From Sporomusa sp. KB1 (GTDB lineage Bacteria; Bacillota; Negativicutes; Sporomusales; Sporomusaceae), in NCBI RefSeq assembly GCF_007830295.1, contig NZ_VLKC01000002.1:1178787-1242786 (forward strand): a DNA stretch of 64,000 bases, read 5' to 3'. The notes beneath the pieces were generated by a model. It was not told the origin of the DNA, did not search any database, and was given only the letters and a program-made list of their open reading frames with translations. Numbering within the stretch: position 1 is the first letter of the stretch; each line of letters starts with the position of its first letter. Shown one piece after another: positions 35,638 through 44,570 of this stretch. The translations under genes were made by a program, and so were the position numbers.

Positions 35638-37521
35638 ATGGGATGTACTCAAATTTCCGTAAACGGTATGCTCACCGTACCCAAACATAAGCCTGATATC
35701 CAATCCATACTTCGCATTTCTACAGCTACAAAAATTGATAAAACTATAACTATACGGAAAAAGATTTTTTTTACTGGACATGTATGTATCCGTATAGAAT
35801 ATGTTGCATGTTCGTCTGACCACTCAGATCCTATTCACTTCCTACAAGCTGAGGTACCGTTCAACGGTTTGCTGCTTCACCGGTTTGCTCGTGAACGCTT
35901 CAATACTTGCCTGCAAACTAGAATTAGAGTTTCCGACACTGAAGTTGTTAGTCCAAGGATGATTAACACAATAGTACTATTAAAACTGTGTAAACTTAAG
36001 TTTTCTCGTATCCCTAAACATTCGCATAAAAAGTGCTCTAATCCTAGTCATGGAAGTCTCTGCAAACCTCATCACAATGACAAATGCAAGCCTCATCACA
36101 ACTGCGAATGCAAGCCTCATCACAATGACGATTGCAAACCTCATCACAATGACGAATGCAAACCTCATCACAATGACGAATGCAAGCCTCATCACAATGA
36201 CGAATGCAAACCTCATCACAATGGCGAATGCAAACCTCATCACAATGACGAATGCAAGCCTCATCACAATGACGAATGCAAGCCTCATCACGATGACGAA
36301 TGCAAGCCTCATCACAATGACGAATGCAAACCTCATCACAATGACGAATGCAAGCCTCATCACAATGACGATTGCAAGCCTCATCACAGTGACGATTGCA
36401 AGCCTCATCACAGTGACGATTGCAAGCCTCATCACGACTGCGATTGCAAACCTCATCACAATGACGAATGCAAACCTCATCACAATGACGATTGCAAGCC
36501 TCATCACGATGACGAATGCAAGCCTCATCACAATGACGACTGCAAACCTCATCACAATGACGACTGCAAACCTCATCACAATGACGACTGCAAACCTCAT
36601 CACAATGACGACTGCAAACCTCATCACAATGACGACTGCAAACCTCATCACAATGACGACTGCAAACCTCATCACAATGACGAATGCAAACCTCATCACG
36701 ATGACGAATGCGAGCCTCATCACGATGACGACTGCAAGCCTCATTACAACTGCGATTGCAAACCTCATCACGATGACGACTGCAAACCTCATCACAATGA
36801 CGAATGCAAACCTCATCACAATGACGACTGCAAGCCTCATCACAATGACGATTGCAAGCCTCATCACGATGACGACTGCAAGCCTCATCACAATGACGAA
36901 TGCAAGCCTCATCACAATGACGAATGCAAACCTCATCACGATGACGAATGCAAGTCTCATCACAACTGCGATTGCAAACCTCATCACAATGACGATTGCA
37001 AGCCTCATCACAATGACGACTGCAAGCCTCATCACGATGACGACTGCAAACCTCATCACAATGACGAATGCAAGCCTCATCACAACTGCGATTGTAAGCC
37101 ACCCTCTTACGACCAGGATTGCAAGCCTCATCACAACTGCGATTGCAAACCGCCCTCTTACAACCAGAACTACAAGCCTCATCACAACTACGATTGCAAA
37201 CCGCCCTCTTGCGACCAGGATTGCAAGCCTCATCACAGTGACAATTATACTCTTCCCTCTCACGTCTATGACTGCAAGCCGAATCACAGCACCGATTATA
37301 ATTCTCCTTCTCACAACCAGAACTGCAAGCCACATCATAACTACGATTCTGAACCGCCCTCTTACAAATATAACTACAAGTCATATAATAGCGGTTATTG
37401 CAAGCAACAGGGTAGAGATCCTGTTCTCCCCGATGGGTTTCATGCGCCAACTACTATTCAGCCGTACACTAGGATTGGAAATGGTCACGGTGTGGCATTC
37501 GCATTCAAATACGAAGATTAA
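35638..37521 (+). CDS. SPOCS-like protein with 43 tandem Cys-Lys-Pro-His-His octads
   Basis: 627 aa. ATG 35638 follows AGGAGG; an upstream ATG (35614) is not preceded by a site. Residues 1-125 form a short SPOCS-like domain (VPKHKPDIQSILRIS, FTGHVCIRIEYVAC, LQAEVPFNGLLLHRFA) close to the gene at 39747. From residue 142 there are 43 uninterrupted octads, CKPHH-[ND]-[DC]-[ED], then a degenerate tail alternating CKPPSYDQD and CKPHHNCD, and a non-repetitive end (GRDPVLPDGFHAP). Cys, His and Asp/Glu in every octad suggest metal binding and disulfide cross-linking on the spore surface (inference). A hairpin terminator follows. Confidence 0.8.
   Translation: MGCTQISVNGMLTVPKHKPDIQSILRISTATKIDKTITIRKKIFFTGHVCIRIEYVACSSDHSDPIHFLQAEVPFNGLLLHRFARERFNTCLQTRIRVSDTEVVSPRMINTIVLLKLCKLKFSRIPKHSHKKCSNPSHGSLCKPHHNDKCKPHHNCECKPHHNDDCKPHHNDECKPHHNDECKPHHNDECKPHHNGECKPHHNDECKPHHNDECKPHHDDECKPHHNDECKPHHNDECKPHHNDDCKPHHSDDCKPHHSDDCKPHHDCDCKPHHNDECKPHHNDDCKPHHDDECKPHHNDDCKPHHNDDCKPHHNDDCKPHHNDDCKPHHNDDCKPHHNDDCKPHHNDECKPHHDDECEPHHDDDCKPHYNCDCKPHHDDDCKPHHNDECKPHHNDDCKPHHNDDCKPHHDDDCKPHHNDECKPHHNDECKPHHDDECKSHHNCDCKPHHNDDCKPHHNDDCKPHHDDDCKPHHNDECKPHHNCDCKPPSYDQDCKPHHNCDCKPPSYNQNYKPHHNYDCKPPSCDQDCKPHHSDNYTLPSHVYDCKPNHSTDYNSPSHNQNCKPHHNYDSEPPSYKYNYKSYNSGYCKQQGRDPVLPDGFHAPTTIQPYTRIGNGHGVAFAFKYED
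36061..37092 (+). repeat. Tandem 24-nt repeat, 43 units, inside the octad protein
   Basis: Each unit encodes CKPHH plus three acidic or amide residues. Units are exactly 24 nt for 1032 nt; substitutions fall mainly at codon third positions (AAA/AAG, GAC/GAT/GAA), showing selection on the protein. Because 24 is a multiple of 3, all six frames stay open across it. Confidence 0.95.
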
Positions 37522-37530
37522 ATGCATAGC

Positions 37531-37576
37531 AAAGAGGCCTCCGAAAAAGCTATTAACTTTTAGGAGACCTCTTTTT
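37531..37576. terminator. Shared terminator between convergent genes
   Basis: AAAGAGG...CCTCTTTTT with an inner CTCC/GGAG stem, flanked by T or A runs. It serves both the octad gene and the minus-strand SPOCS operon. Confidence 0.7.
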
Positions 37577-37607
37577 ACTATTACTATCAATTTACTCAAT
37601 TACATGT

Positions 37608-38177
37608 TCATTCAAAATAAACACGACTATCGCTATCGGTATCACTAAACGGTTTTACCTGCAAAAACAGCGTTACATTTTTAAATACTTCTCTTGGATT
37701 AAATGGTATCGCGAATACGTCTTCAATACAGGCCTCTACGCAAAAATCTTTATGATCGTCATGTGGTGTCAAAACAATAAATGCCGAAAACTTTGCGTCA
37801 AAATGCACAGTAAAAACCGGCTGATCCGCTCTAGCTGCAGTATAAACGATCTTTTGCTTTAATACACCTTCAACTACCAGTTTTTTTCCGGTCAGCCTGG
37901 TGCCTTCAATATTTTCTTTTGTGGGGCAAGGCCCTATTGGTGTATTTACAATCCTAGTTGAAATAACTTTTACTTCAGCAAACACTTTATCAATCGTTCC
38001 GATATCAGGTTTGTCACCAGGTAGTCTAAATAATTCCGGAACAGATATTTGTGTCCAGGCTCCTACCTCAACACAATCATCTTCATCCTGCCGCTCCACA
38101 AATATAGTCGTTTCGGCGGGGTCACACAAGCCTATTATCTCAACAGCGTTCTGCCCAAAGCATTGACATACTTTCAT
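37608..38177 (-). CDS. SPOCS-domain (DUF3794) protein, 189 aa
   Basis: FRLPGDKPDIGTIDKVFAEV opens the domain, followed by GKKLVVEGVLKQKIVYTA, VHFDAKFSAFIVL and a final EDVFAIPFNPREVFKNVTLF. It is the third gene of a three-gene minus operon of paralogues (spacing 24 and 32 nt). It contains an N-terminal CQCFGQNAVEI segment preceding the domain. A role in spore coat assembly is inferred from the SPOCS family. The ribosome site is AAGGAGG. Confidence 0.82.
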   Translation of the reverse strand: MKVCQCFGQNAVEIIGLCDPAETTIFVERQDEDDCVEVGAWTQISVPELFRLPGDKPDIGTIDKVFAEVKVISTRIVNTPIGPCPTKENIEGTRLTGKKLVVEGVLKQKIVYTAARADQPVFTVHFDAKFSAFIVLTPHDDHKDFCVEACIEDVFAIPFNPREVFKNVTLFLQVKPFSDTDSDSRVYFE

Positions 38178-38201
38178 CAGTGAGAACCTCCTTGTTCTTG
38201 T

Positions 38202-38825
38202 TTAGCGTAAGAGGGACAACGCCCTAATGACCAATGTAACATTTTTAAATATTTTTCGCTGAGTAATATCTGTGATAAATATATCCTCGATACAGACCTC
38301 TACCTTGAATTTTCTTGTGAGCGGATCCTGTGGATCAAGGACAATAAACGCCGAGAACGGCGTATCGAAATGCACAGCATGCACACTTTGCGTCTGGCAA
38401 GCAGAATATACAATTTTTTGACGCAGAACTCCCTCTATCACCAATTTCTTTCCGGTTATTGCTGTACCTTCTTGATTAAAAATAGGAGGAGAAAGCTTGG
38501 AGTTAGTTGTTTTGAACGGTGTGGTGATTACCCGCTCACAGATAAGTTCCACAGCAGCGGAAATGCTTATCAGCTGCTCAATATCTGGTTTAAATGATGG
38601 AATACATAACACTTCCGGTACCACCAGCTCCGTCCAACGTCGGATAGCACCGTCATCTAAAAACTTTTCTAGCTTTTCTGGGGAGCATATACCGTTAATA
38701 GTCAGAAGTTGGGTTCGGTCCTCAGGTTCAGACCGCCTCGGTTTCTGAAACTTACCCATAACTCTACAATCCACAGACTCTATGCTGACATTTTCTTTGT
38801 CAGGTTCTTTATCGCAATACCTCAT
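38202..38825 (-). CDS. SPOCS-domain (DUF3794) protein, 207 aa
   Basis: Middle gene of the operon. CIPSFKPDIEQLISISAAVE, GKKLVIEGVLRQKIVYSA, VHFDTPFSAFIVLDP and EDIFITDITQRKIFKNVTL give the same domain as its neighbours. The first 60 residues are charged and variable. The ribosome site AAAGGAGG is close to ATG. Confidence 0.82.
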   Translation of the reverse strand: MRYCDKEPDKENVSIESVDCRVMGKFQKPRRSEPEDRTQLLTINGICSPEKLEKFLDDGAIRRWTELVVPEVLCIPSFKPDIEQLISISAAVELICERVITTPFKTTNSKLSPPIFNQEGTAITGKKLVIEGVLRQKIVYSACQTQSVHAVHFDTPFSAFIVLDPQDPLTRKFKVEVCIEDIFITDITQRKIFKNVTLVIRALSLLR

Positions 38826-38857
38826 ATTTCTTCCTCCTTTTTGTACATATTGTCTGA

Positions 38858-39409
38858 CTAACCCTCATCATGACAAATGTCGGCTGTAACCGGTACAGCC
38901 TGTAGCAGTAACATTACATTATCAAATACCTCTCTTGGAGTAATTTTTTTGACAAACACGTCTTCTAAGCAAGTATTAATCTGGAAAATAGTATGCAGCG
39001 AATCTACCTCATGATCGTCCTCTTTGTACCATACCCGCACCGATTTGGGAATAACGATAAAAGCGGAAAACGGGATAACAAAACGAGCTGAATGTACAGG
39101 TTGTTCACAGCGAGCGGCAATATAGGATATTGTCTGGCAAAGTTCTCCTTCAACAATTAGCTTCCGCCCTGTAAGTAATTTGCCTTCAAAATTTGGACAC
39201 GAGTCTGTACTAGGTGTTACAATTACCTTTTTTCTAATGATCCTTACTGCCACATTTACTCCTGTGATTTGCTCGATCTCTGGTTTTATATCAGGAATAT
39301 TTAAATTTTCCTGGATCGAGATTTGAGTCCAAAAATTATCTACTCCTTTTGTAAAATTGATTCCTCTAATGTCACAGAGCCCAGCAACGGTAACCAAGCT
39401 GTCATCCAT
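38858..39409 (-). CDS. SPOCS-domain (DUF3794) protein, 183 aa
   Basis: First gene of the operon. NIPDIKPEIEQITGVNVAV, GRKLIVEGELCQTISYIA, ARFVIPFSAFIVIPK and EDVFVKKITPREVFDNVML define the domain. There is an insertion with KEDDHEVDS between the last two blocks. The ribosome site is AAGGAGG. Confidence 0.82.
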   Translation of the reverse strand: MDDSLVTVAGLCDIRGINFTKGVDNFWTQISIQENLNIPDIKPEIEQITGVNVAVRIIRKKVIVTPSTDSCPNFEGKLLTGRKLIVEGELCQTISYIAARCEQPVHSARFVIPFSAFIVIPKSVRVWYKEDDHEVDSLHTIFQINTCLEDVFVKKITPREVFDNVMLLLQAVPVTADICHDEG

Positions 39410-39746
39410 GTATATTCCTCCTTACTATTGGATAATTGGCTGTTAGAAAAACTTCGGATGTAATTTATTCATCTGCTTCATTATATGTAGTATACTGTTC
39501 GGTAGTTCCAAAACACGGCTACATAAACACTAGAAAACGCTGTATTAGTGCTAGATAATCCAAGATCAAAAAAGATTATTAAAAACATATTTTTTTCAAT
39601 TGTTATTTTTTATGTAAACAGCTTGCTAGTTTTTGGTTATATACGGAACACATTTCACTTAAAATCATAAACTACTAATAAAGCTCCAGAAATAATACAT
39701 ATAATTGCATGCAGAGCGTATATCATTAGATTAAGGAGGAAAGAGT
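39410..39746. other. Divergent AT-rich promoter region
   Basis: It lies between the minus SPOCS operon and the plus gene at 39747 and must hold both promoters. I see no clear CATA-N3-TA box for either. No coding frame is convincing. Confidence 0.5.
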
Positions 39747-40274
39747 ATGGCTCATTCGAAGCACAGAAGAGCCCGTCAGTTTGCGACCAACAGTAACTTA
39801 ACAATCCCTGGTGATAAACCTGACATTGATTTTCTACTTCGTGTAACATCAACACCAGTAATCGAGCAATGTGTAGTATCACCTAAACAAATGCATCTTA
39901 CCGGTTATATCAGCATTTGTGCAGAATATGTAGCATCTGTTCACGACGGCACACAGCCTGTGACTTTTATATTCTTTAAGCTGCCTTTTGACGAAACCTT
40001 TGTGCATTACCATGCACGCACAGGCATGAATGCTTATCTGAAATGTGATATTAATACTCAACAACTGCATCTTACTAACTCAAGAGAGCTGGCAATCTCT
40101 CTCAATGTAAGAATTTTGGGTGTAAAACTGGCACGATCCTATCATCGACTGCCCCCTCATCAGTGCAATCCATGTTTGGTCAATTTCTTTGAGTCAAGTA
40201 ACTCAGAAGTATTTACTCCTACTTGCCGTCCTGAGCTAGATACCGGCCAATCTGATAACCAACAAACGCCTTAA
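39747..40274 (+). CDS. Short SPOCS-like protein, paralogue of the octad protein N-terminus
   Basis: 175 aa. LTIPGDKPDIDFLLRVTS, LTGYISICAEYVAS and FFKLPFDETFVHYHAR follow residues 7-80 of the gene at 35638 block by block. It lacks the Cys-His repeats; the tail (after residue 135) is unique. The ribosome site is AAGGAGG. It may be a partner or competitor of the octad protein in assembly (inference). Confidence 0.7.
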   Translation: MAHSKHRRARQFATNSNLTIPGDKPDIDFLLRVTSTPVIEQCVVSPKQMHLTGYISICAEYVASVHDGTQPVTFIFFKLPFDETFVHYHARTGMNAYLKCDINTQQLHLTNSRELAISLNVRILGVKLARSYHRLPPHQCNPCLVNFFESSNSEVFTPTCRPELDTGQSDNQQTP

Positions 40275-40330
40275 ATGAGAAAGGGCCGTATTGAAACGTA
40301 AATGTTTCAACACGGCCCCTTTCTCATTTT
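40273..40330 (+). terminator. Terminator of the gene at 39747
   Basis: AAATGAGAAAGGGCCGT and ACGGCCCCTTTCTCATTT form a long stem with an inner TGAAAC/GTTTCA helix, followed by T's. Confidence 0.85.
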
Positions 40331-40483
40331 GGGCGTTCTTATCAGCAAAATCCAAAATTAAATTCAAATAACCCCTAGATTACGAACTTCTTCTGAAAGC
40401 CACTTTGCACTGCCAATTCAATATAATTAACCTCATTGACAATAGAAAAACCTCGTCGACCTTCATAACTGAACTTATACAAA

Positions 40484-40550
40484 TGTCCCCTTTCCGTTCT
40501 TATAGCCAGCAAGAATTCTCAGCCTGCCTACAAGAATCCAAAAGGGGACA
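40484..40550 (-). repeat. Inverted repeat downstream of the corrinoid operon
   Basis: TGTCCCCTTT at 40484 and AAAGGGGACA at 40541, perfect 10-bp arms 47 nt apart. It could be a loose terminator or the ends of a small element. Nothing else is seen in 40331-40576. Confidence 0.45.
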
Positions 40551-40576
40551 AGTGTACTTAATTGGTGTTGCCTTAA

Positions 40577-41224
40577 TTACTTAGCAACAAGCTTATCACA
40601 AAGAGCAACAGCCTCGTCGGCGGTTTCAGCCCAGGCATCAGCACCAATTTCATCAGCGAAAGCCTGACTGGTAGGACCGCCACCAATCATGACTTTGTAT
40701 TTTTTACGCATTTCCTGGCTTTTAAGATAATCAACGATCGCTTTCTGGGCGGCCATGGTAGTGGTCAGTAAGGCCCCGGCGGCAATGATATCAGCTCCAA
40801 CCTCTTCGGCTTTGGCCAGGAAGCTTTCTGCCGGTTGGTCAATACCTATATCATAGACTTTATAGCCGGCAGCTGTCATCAAAGCACCAACAATGTTTTT
40901 ACCGATATCGTGAATGTCGCCGGCTACTTGGCCGATAACAATCTTGCCTTTAGCTTCGCCACCAGTGGCGCCTGATTCAGCAACAATCGGATCTAGCATA
41001 TTAAGCCCAGTTTTCAGGGCGTCTGCTCCCATCATAACATCGGGCAAAAATGCTTCCCCGGCTTTCCATCTTGCACCAAGTTCTTCAATACCCTTGATTA
41101 GGCCGTTTTGAATGGCTGCAACAGGATCAATCTTTTGATCAATAACTTGCTGTACATATTCAACTACCAAATCATCATCACCATCAAGAATAGCCTCTTT
41201 TAAGTTTTCGAAAATATCGCTCAT
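40577..41224 (-). CDS. mtgC: Corrinoid protein (MtgC/MttC type)
   Basis: 215 aa. A helical cap domain (residues 1-85) precedes the B12-binding domain with the cobalt-ligand motif GDIHDIGKNIV near residue 100, then GALLTTTM and GGGPTSQAFA. It carries the methyl group between the substrate-specific methyltransferase and the tetrahydrofolate-specific one. Last gene of the operon. The symbol is by function in betaine systems; substrate inferred. Confidence 0.9.
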   Translation of the reverse strand: MSDIFENLKEAILDGDDDLVVEYVQQVIDQKIDPVAAIQNGLIKGIEELGARWKAGEAFLPDVMMGADALKTGLNMLDPIVAESGATGGEAKGKIVIGQVAGDIHDIGKNIVGALMTAAGYKVYDIGIDQPAESFLAKAEEVGADIIAAGALLTTTMAAQKAIVDYLKSQEMRKKYKVMIGGGPTSQAFADEIGADAWAETADEAVALCDKLVAK

Positions 41225-41264
41225 AGAAATATACCTCCATTTATTTTAATGATTAAACTAAATA

Positions 41265-42695
41265 CTAACCTTTAAGGTATTCGGCAGTCTTCTTTTCCAC
41301 GAAAGCTTGCAAAGCTTGTCCAACATTGCTATCAAGTGCAGGCGCTTGGAATTCGGCCAGCAGTGCTTTCCATTTGCGCTCGGCCCGCTTGTTGGTATCC
41401 AGCCCTTCTTTTCCCCAGCCGTCATAAGATAACCGGTCGCTAAGCTGAACACGTCTAAACTCTTTAGCGTGATTTTGTTTGGTATGTTTCTGCGTGAGGA
41501 AATGTCCTCCCGGACCAACCTTTTTGATAACATCATAGGCAAACTTATCTTCAGAGAAATCAATACCTTTGAGATACCGCAGAATCATACCGGCAATTTC
41601 ATCATCTACGATGAACTTTTCATAAGACATTGCCATGAAATATTGCAAAATACCGGCAGTGTGCAGAACGAAATTGATCCCTGTTACACTGGCAGCCATC
41701 AATGTCATCATTGATTCATAACCGGCCTGGGCATCGACAATTTTAGAGTCGCTCAAACCACCGCCTCCCCGGCTAGGAACCCGATAGAATCTTGCCAGTT
41801 GAGCACTGGCAGAAGTGAAGAAAGCTCCTTCAGGGTTACCGATAGATAGTGACCCGGTCTGCATATCAGTGATAGCAGAGGTTGAACCATACACTACGGG
41901 GTTACCAGGGTTAATACTTTGTACTAATGTAATTCCGGCTAATACTTCAGCGTTCTGGAGGGCTAACGCACCGGCCATTGTTGCCGGTCCTGTTGACCCG
42001 GCCATTACCAAGGAGGCGATTACCATGGCCTGACCTGATTGTGCATAGGCCATCAAAGCACCTAACATACGGTCATCATATTTTAGCGGGGTAACCGAGT
42101 TAATGAGGCAAATCAAGGCTGGCTTTTCTTTGATTACGTCCTTGCCGCCAAACAAAATGGCTGCCATTTCAATATTGTCCTGTGCTTTGTCATAGCCAGA
42201 CGCACTGCCCATAAAGCATTTATCGGAAAGTGTTATGGAACTGTAAGTCATTTTCAGATGTCTAATTGAGTCGGGAACATCGTTTGGCTCGGCTGCATTA
42301 CCGCCGGTCATATGCAGGTTGGTGCTCATATGGGCTAACTTTACGAAGTTTTCATAGTCTGCCATATTTGAGTTACGCCGCGTTCCGTCTGCTTCATGGA
42401 TAAATGGTGAGCCATAGCCAGGCATAAAGATGATATTCTCACCACCGACTACCAGGTTGTTTTCCGGGTTACGCGCATGGAGAGTAAACTCGGCAGGAGC
42501 CTTAGCTACTTGCTCTTCCACAAATTTTCTCTGGAAGTAAACTCGCTGTCCTTCTACTCTCTGGCCTTTAGCTTGTAGAACATCAAGAGCAGGTTGATAG
42601 GAAAACTCCACTCCGATTTCTTCCAAAATTCTCATACTCTGATCATTGACTTGCTGTACTTGATCAGGTGTTAATACATTAAATTTTGGTATCAT
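41265..42695 (-). CDS. mtgB: MttB-superfamily methyltransferase without pyrrolysine, probably glycine betaine:corrinoid
   Basis: 476 aa. The reading frame has no internal TAG, so unlike true trimethylamine MttB it needs no pyrrolysine. The MttB fold is visible in MPGYGSPFIHEADG, LALQNAEVLAG, GNPVVYGSTSAITDMQTG and SRGGGGLSDSKIVDAQ. Non-Pyl members such as MtgB demethylate glycine betaine to dimethylglycine; carnitine or proline betaine enzymes are close alternatives. ATG 42695 follows GAGG. Neighbours (corrinoid protein, MtrH-type enzyme, BCCT transporter remnant) support the role. Confidence 0.82.
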   Translation of the reverse strand: MIPKFNVLTPDQVQQVNDQSMRILEEIGVEFSYQPALDVLQAKGQRVEGQRVYFQRKFVEEQVAKAPAEFTLHARNPENNLVVGGENIIFMPGYGSPFIHEADGTRRNSNMADYENFVKLAHMSTNLHMTGGNAAEPNDVPDSIRHLKMTYSSITLSDKCFMGSASGYDKAQDNIEMAAILFGGKDVIKEKPALICLINSVTPLKYDDRMLGALMAYAQSGQAMVIASLVMAGSTGPATMAGALALQNAEVLAGITLVQSINPGNPVVYGSTSAITDMQTGSLSIGNPEGAFFTSASAQLARFYRVPSRGGGGLSDSKIVDAQAGYESMMTLMAASVTGINFVLHTAGILQYFMAMSYEKFIVDDEIAGMILRYLKGIDFSEDKFAYDVIKKVGPGGHFLTQKHTKQNHAKEFRRVQLSDRLSYDGWGKEGLDTNKRAERKWKALLAEFQAPALDSNVGQALQAFVEKKTAEYLKG

Positions 42696-42799
42696 TGTCA
42701 ACACCTCTCCCTTACTATTGTTTTATGTTCACTGGGAGGCATGCCCCACAGTTACATCCTTCACTAGCCACTGAAAGTCTTTTTGTTGCAAGCTTGGGG

Positions 42800-43732
<933 letters not shown>

Positions 43733-43830
43733 CTAATAATTTGTAATTTAGTCTTTAATACTTTTGAATACCTGCCTTATGTGATCGTTAGCCCTTGCGC
43801 TGTTGTATCAAGACTTATTTCAACTGGTTC

Positions 43831-44289
43831 TCACCAATCTTTACCCGCCTTTTTAATAAAACCATACAATATGATCCCCATGATAAACATGGTTGGGAAA
43901 GACCCTGCAACCGCCGCCGCTTGAAGCGGTTTCATCCCCCCCAGGAATAATTAACGTGAGCGAAAGGCCCCCAAGCACTAAGGCCCAGAATAGCCGGTTC
44001 CATTTTGCTGGTTTCTCGCCGGTTTTTAACTTTTCAGTAGTTACCATAGCGAGGGTATATGCTATACTATTAATAGCAGTGGCTGTGGAAATAAATAGTA
44101 GGACTAGTATTATCGGCAAAATGATTGAACTAAAGGGCAGGGTTGCAAATATCTCCACAATGGCACGGGGAACACCTTGCGTTTTGATAATTTCAGCAAG
44201 ATTTAGAATTCCTCTGGCTTGTAAGTCCATGGTATAGTTGCCAAATATCATAAAAATGGTATAAAGTAACTCCCATAAGCCCTCCTTCC
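43831..44289 (-). pseudogene. BCCT betaine transporter, truncated and frameshifted
   Basis: The minus frame gives WELLYTIFMIFGNYTMDLQ, then LFISTATAINSIAYTLAMVT and WALVLGGLSLTLIIPGG. At that point a run of seven G instead of six (about 43936-43943) shifts the frame; in the other frame it goes on MKPLQAAAVAGSFPTMFIMG and ends KKAGKDW at 43831. Only the C-terminal third remains; the N-terminal part is lost upstream. It should be non-functional. A full BCCT gene at 50270 may have replaced it. Confidence 0.9.
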
Positions 44290-44319
44290 TTATTAGGAAT
44301 CGATACGCCTTGTAATTAT

Positions 44320-44335
44320 CGCAATTATCATGCCA
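44320..44335 (-). promoter_or_regulatory. Sigma-54 promoter of the methyltransferase operon
   Basis: Minus strand TGGCATGATAATTGCG matches the -24/-12 consensus with exact spacing (TGGCAY-N5-TTGC). It lies 30 nt before the BCCT remnant that heads the operon. Confidence 0.8.
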
Positions 44336-44368
44336 ACATCACAACATCATGCAAAAATCAACTGAATA

Positions 44369-44413
44369 GTAAGACTCTTGCAAAAAGTCACTCATTTATT
44401 GCAAGAGTCTTAC
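44369..44413. terminator. Perfect 15-bp inverted repeat
   Basis: GTAAGACTCTTGCAA and TTGCAAGAGTCTTAC around a 15-nt loop, upstream of the sigma-54 promoter on the minus strand. No T run follows, so it may be a protein site or DNA cruciform instead of a terminator. Confidence 0.5.
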
Positions 44414-44501
44414 CATGATTTTGATGTAAAAATTATCTACCAACGAAAAACTTCTTTTCACCTGCTGGCCGAAAGTGTTGTATACACTGGACTCACAAAC
44501 A

Positions 44502-44540
44502 AAAGAAAAGAATTTTTTCAGTGAAAAAATTCTTTTCTTT
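44502..44540. promoter_or_regulatory. 19-bp palindrome, presumed enhancer/operator of the sigma-54 activator
   Basis: Arms AAAGAAAAGAATTTTTTCA (44502-44520) and TGAAAAAATTCTTTTCTTT (44522-44540) are perfect around one base. It lies about 170 nt upstream of the minus sigma-54 promoter and 30 nt before the activator gene. The core TTTTTTCA-N-TGAAAAAA recurs before the second activator copy. Confidence 0.65.
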
Positions 44541-44570
44541 AAATACGATATGCAAAGGATGAGACATTAG

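Noticed and set aside
36061..37092. CRISPR array
   Set aside because: The repeats are contiguous, protein-coding and have no spacers.
35980..37648. Long open frames on both strands across the octad repeat (450-530 codons)
   Set aside because: A 24-nt unit without stops keeps all frames open. The others lack ribosome sites and give monotonous MRLAFVIV or HCDEACIR peptides. Codon third-base pattern supports only the CKPHH frame.
41265..42695. Pyrrolysine trimethylamine methyltransferase (true MttB)
   Set aside because: There is no in-frame TAG in the gene, and no pyl genes are in the window.
44461..44500. Sigma-54 promoter TGGCC...TTGTA before the activator gene
   Set aside because: The spacing is one base too long and the GC of the -12 element is missing.
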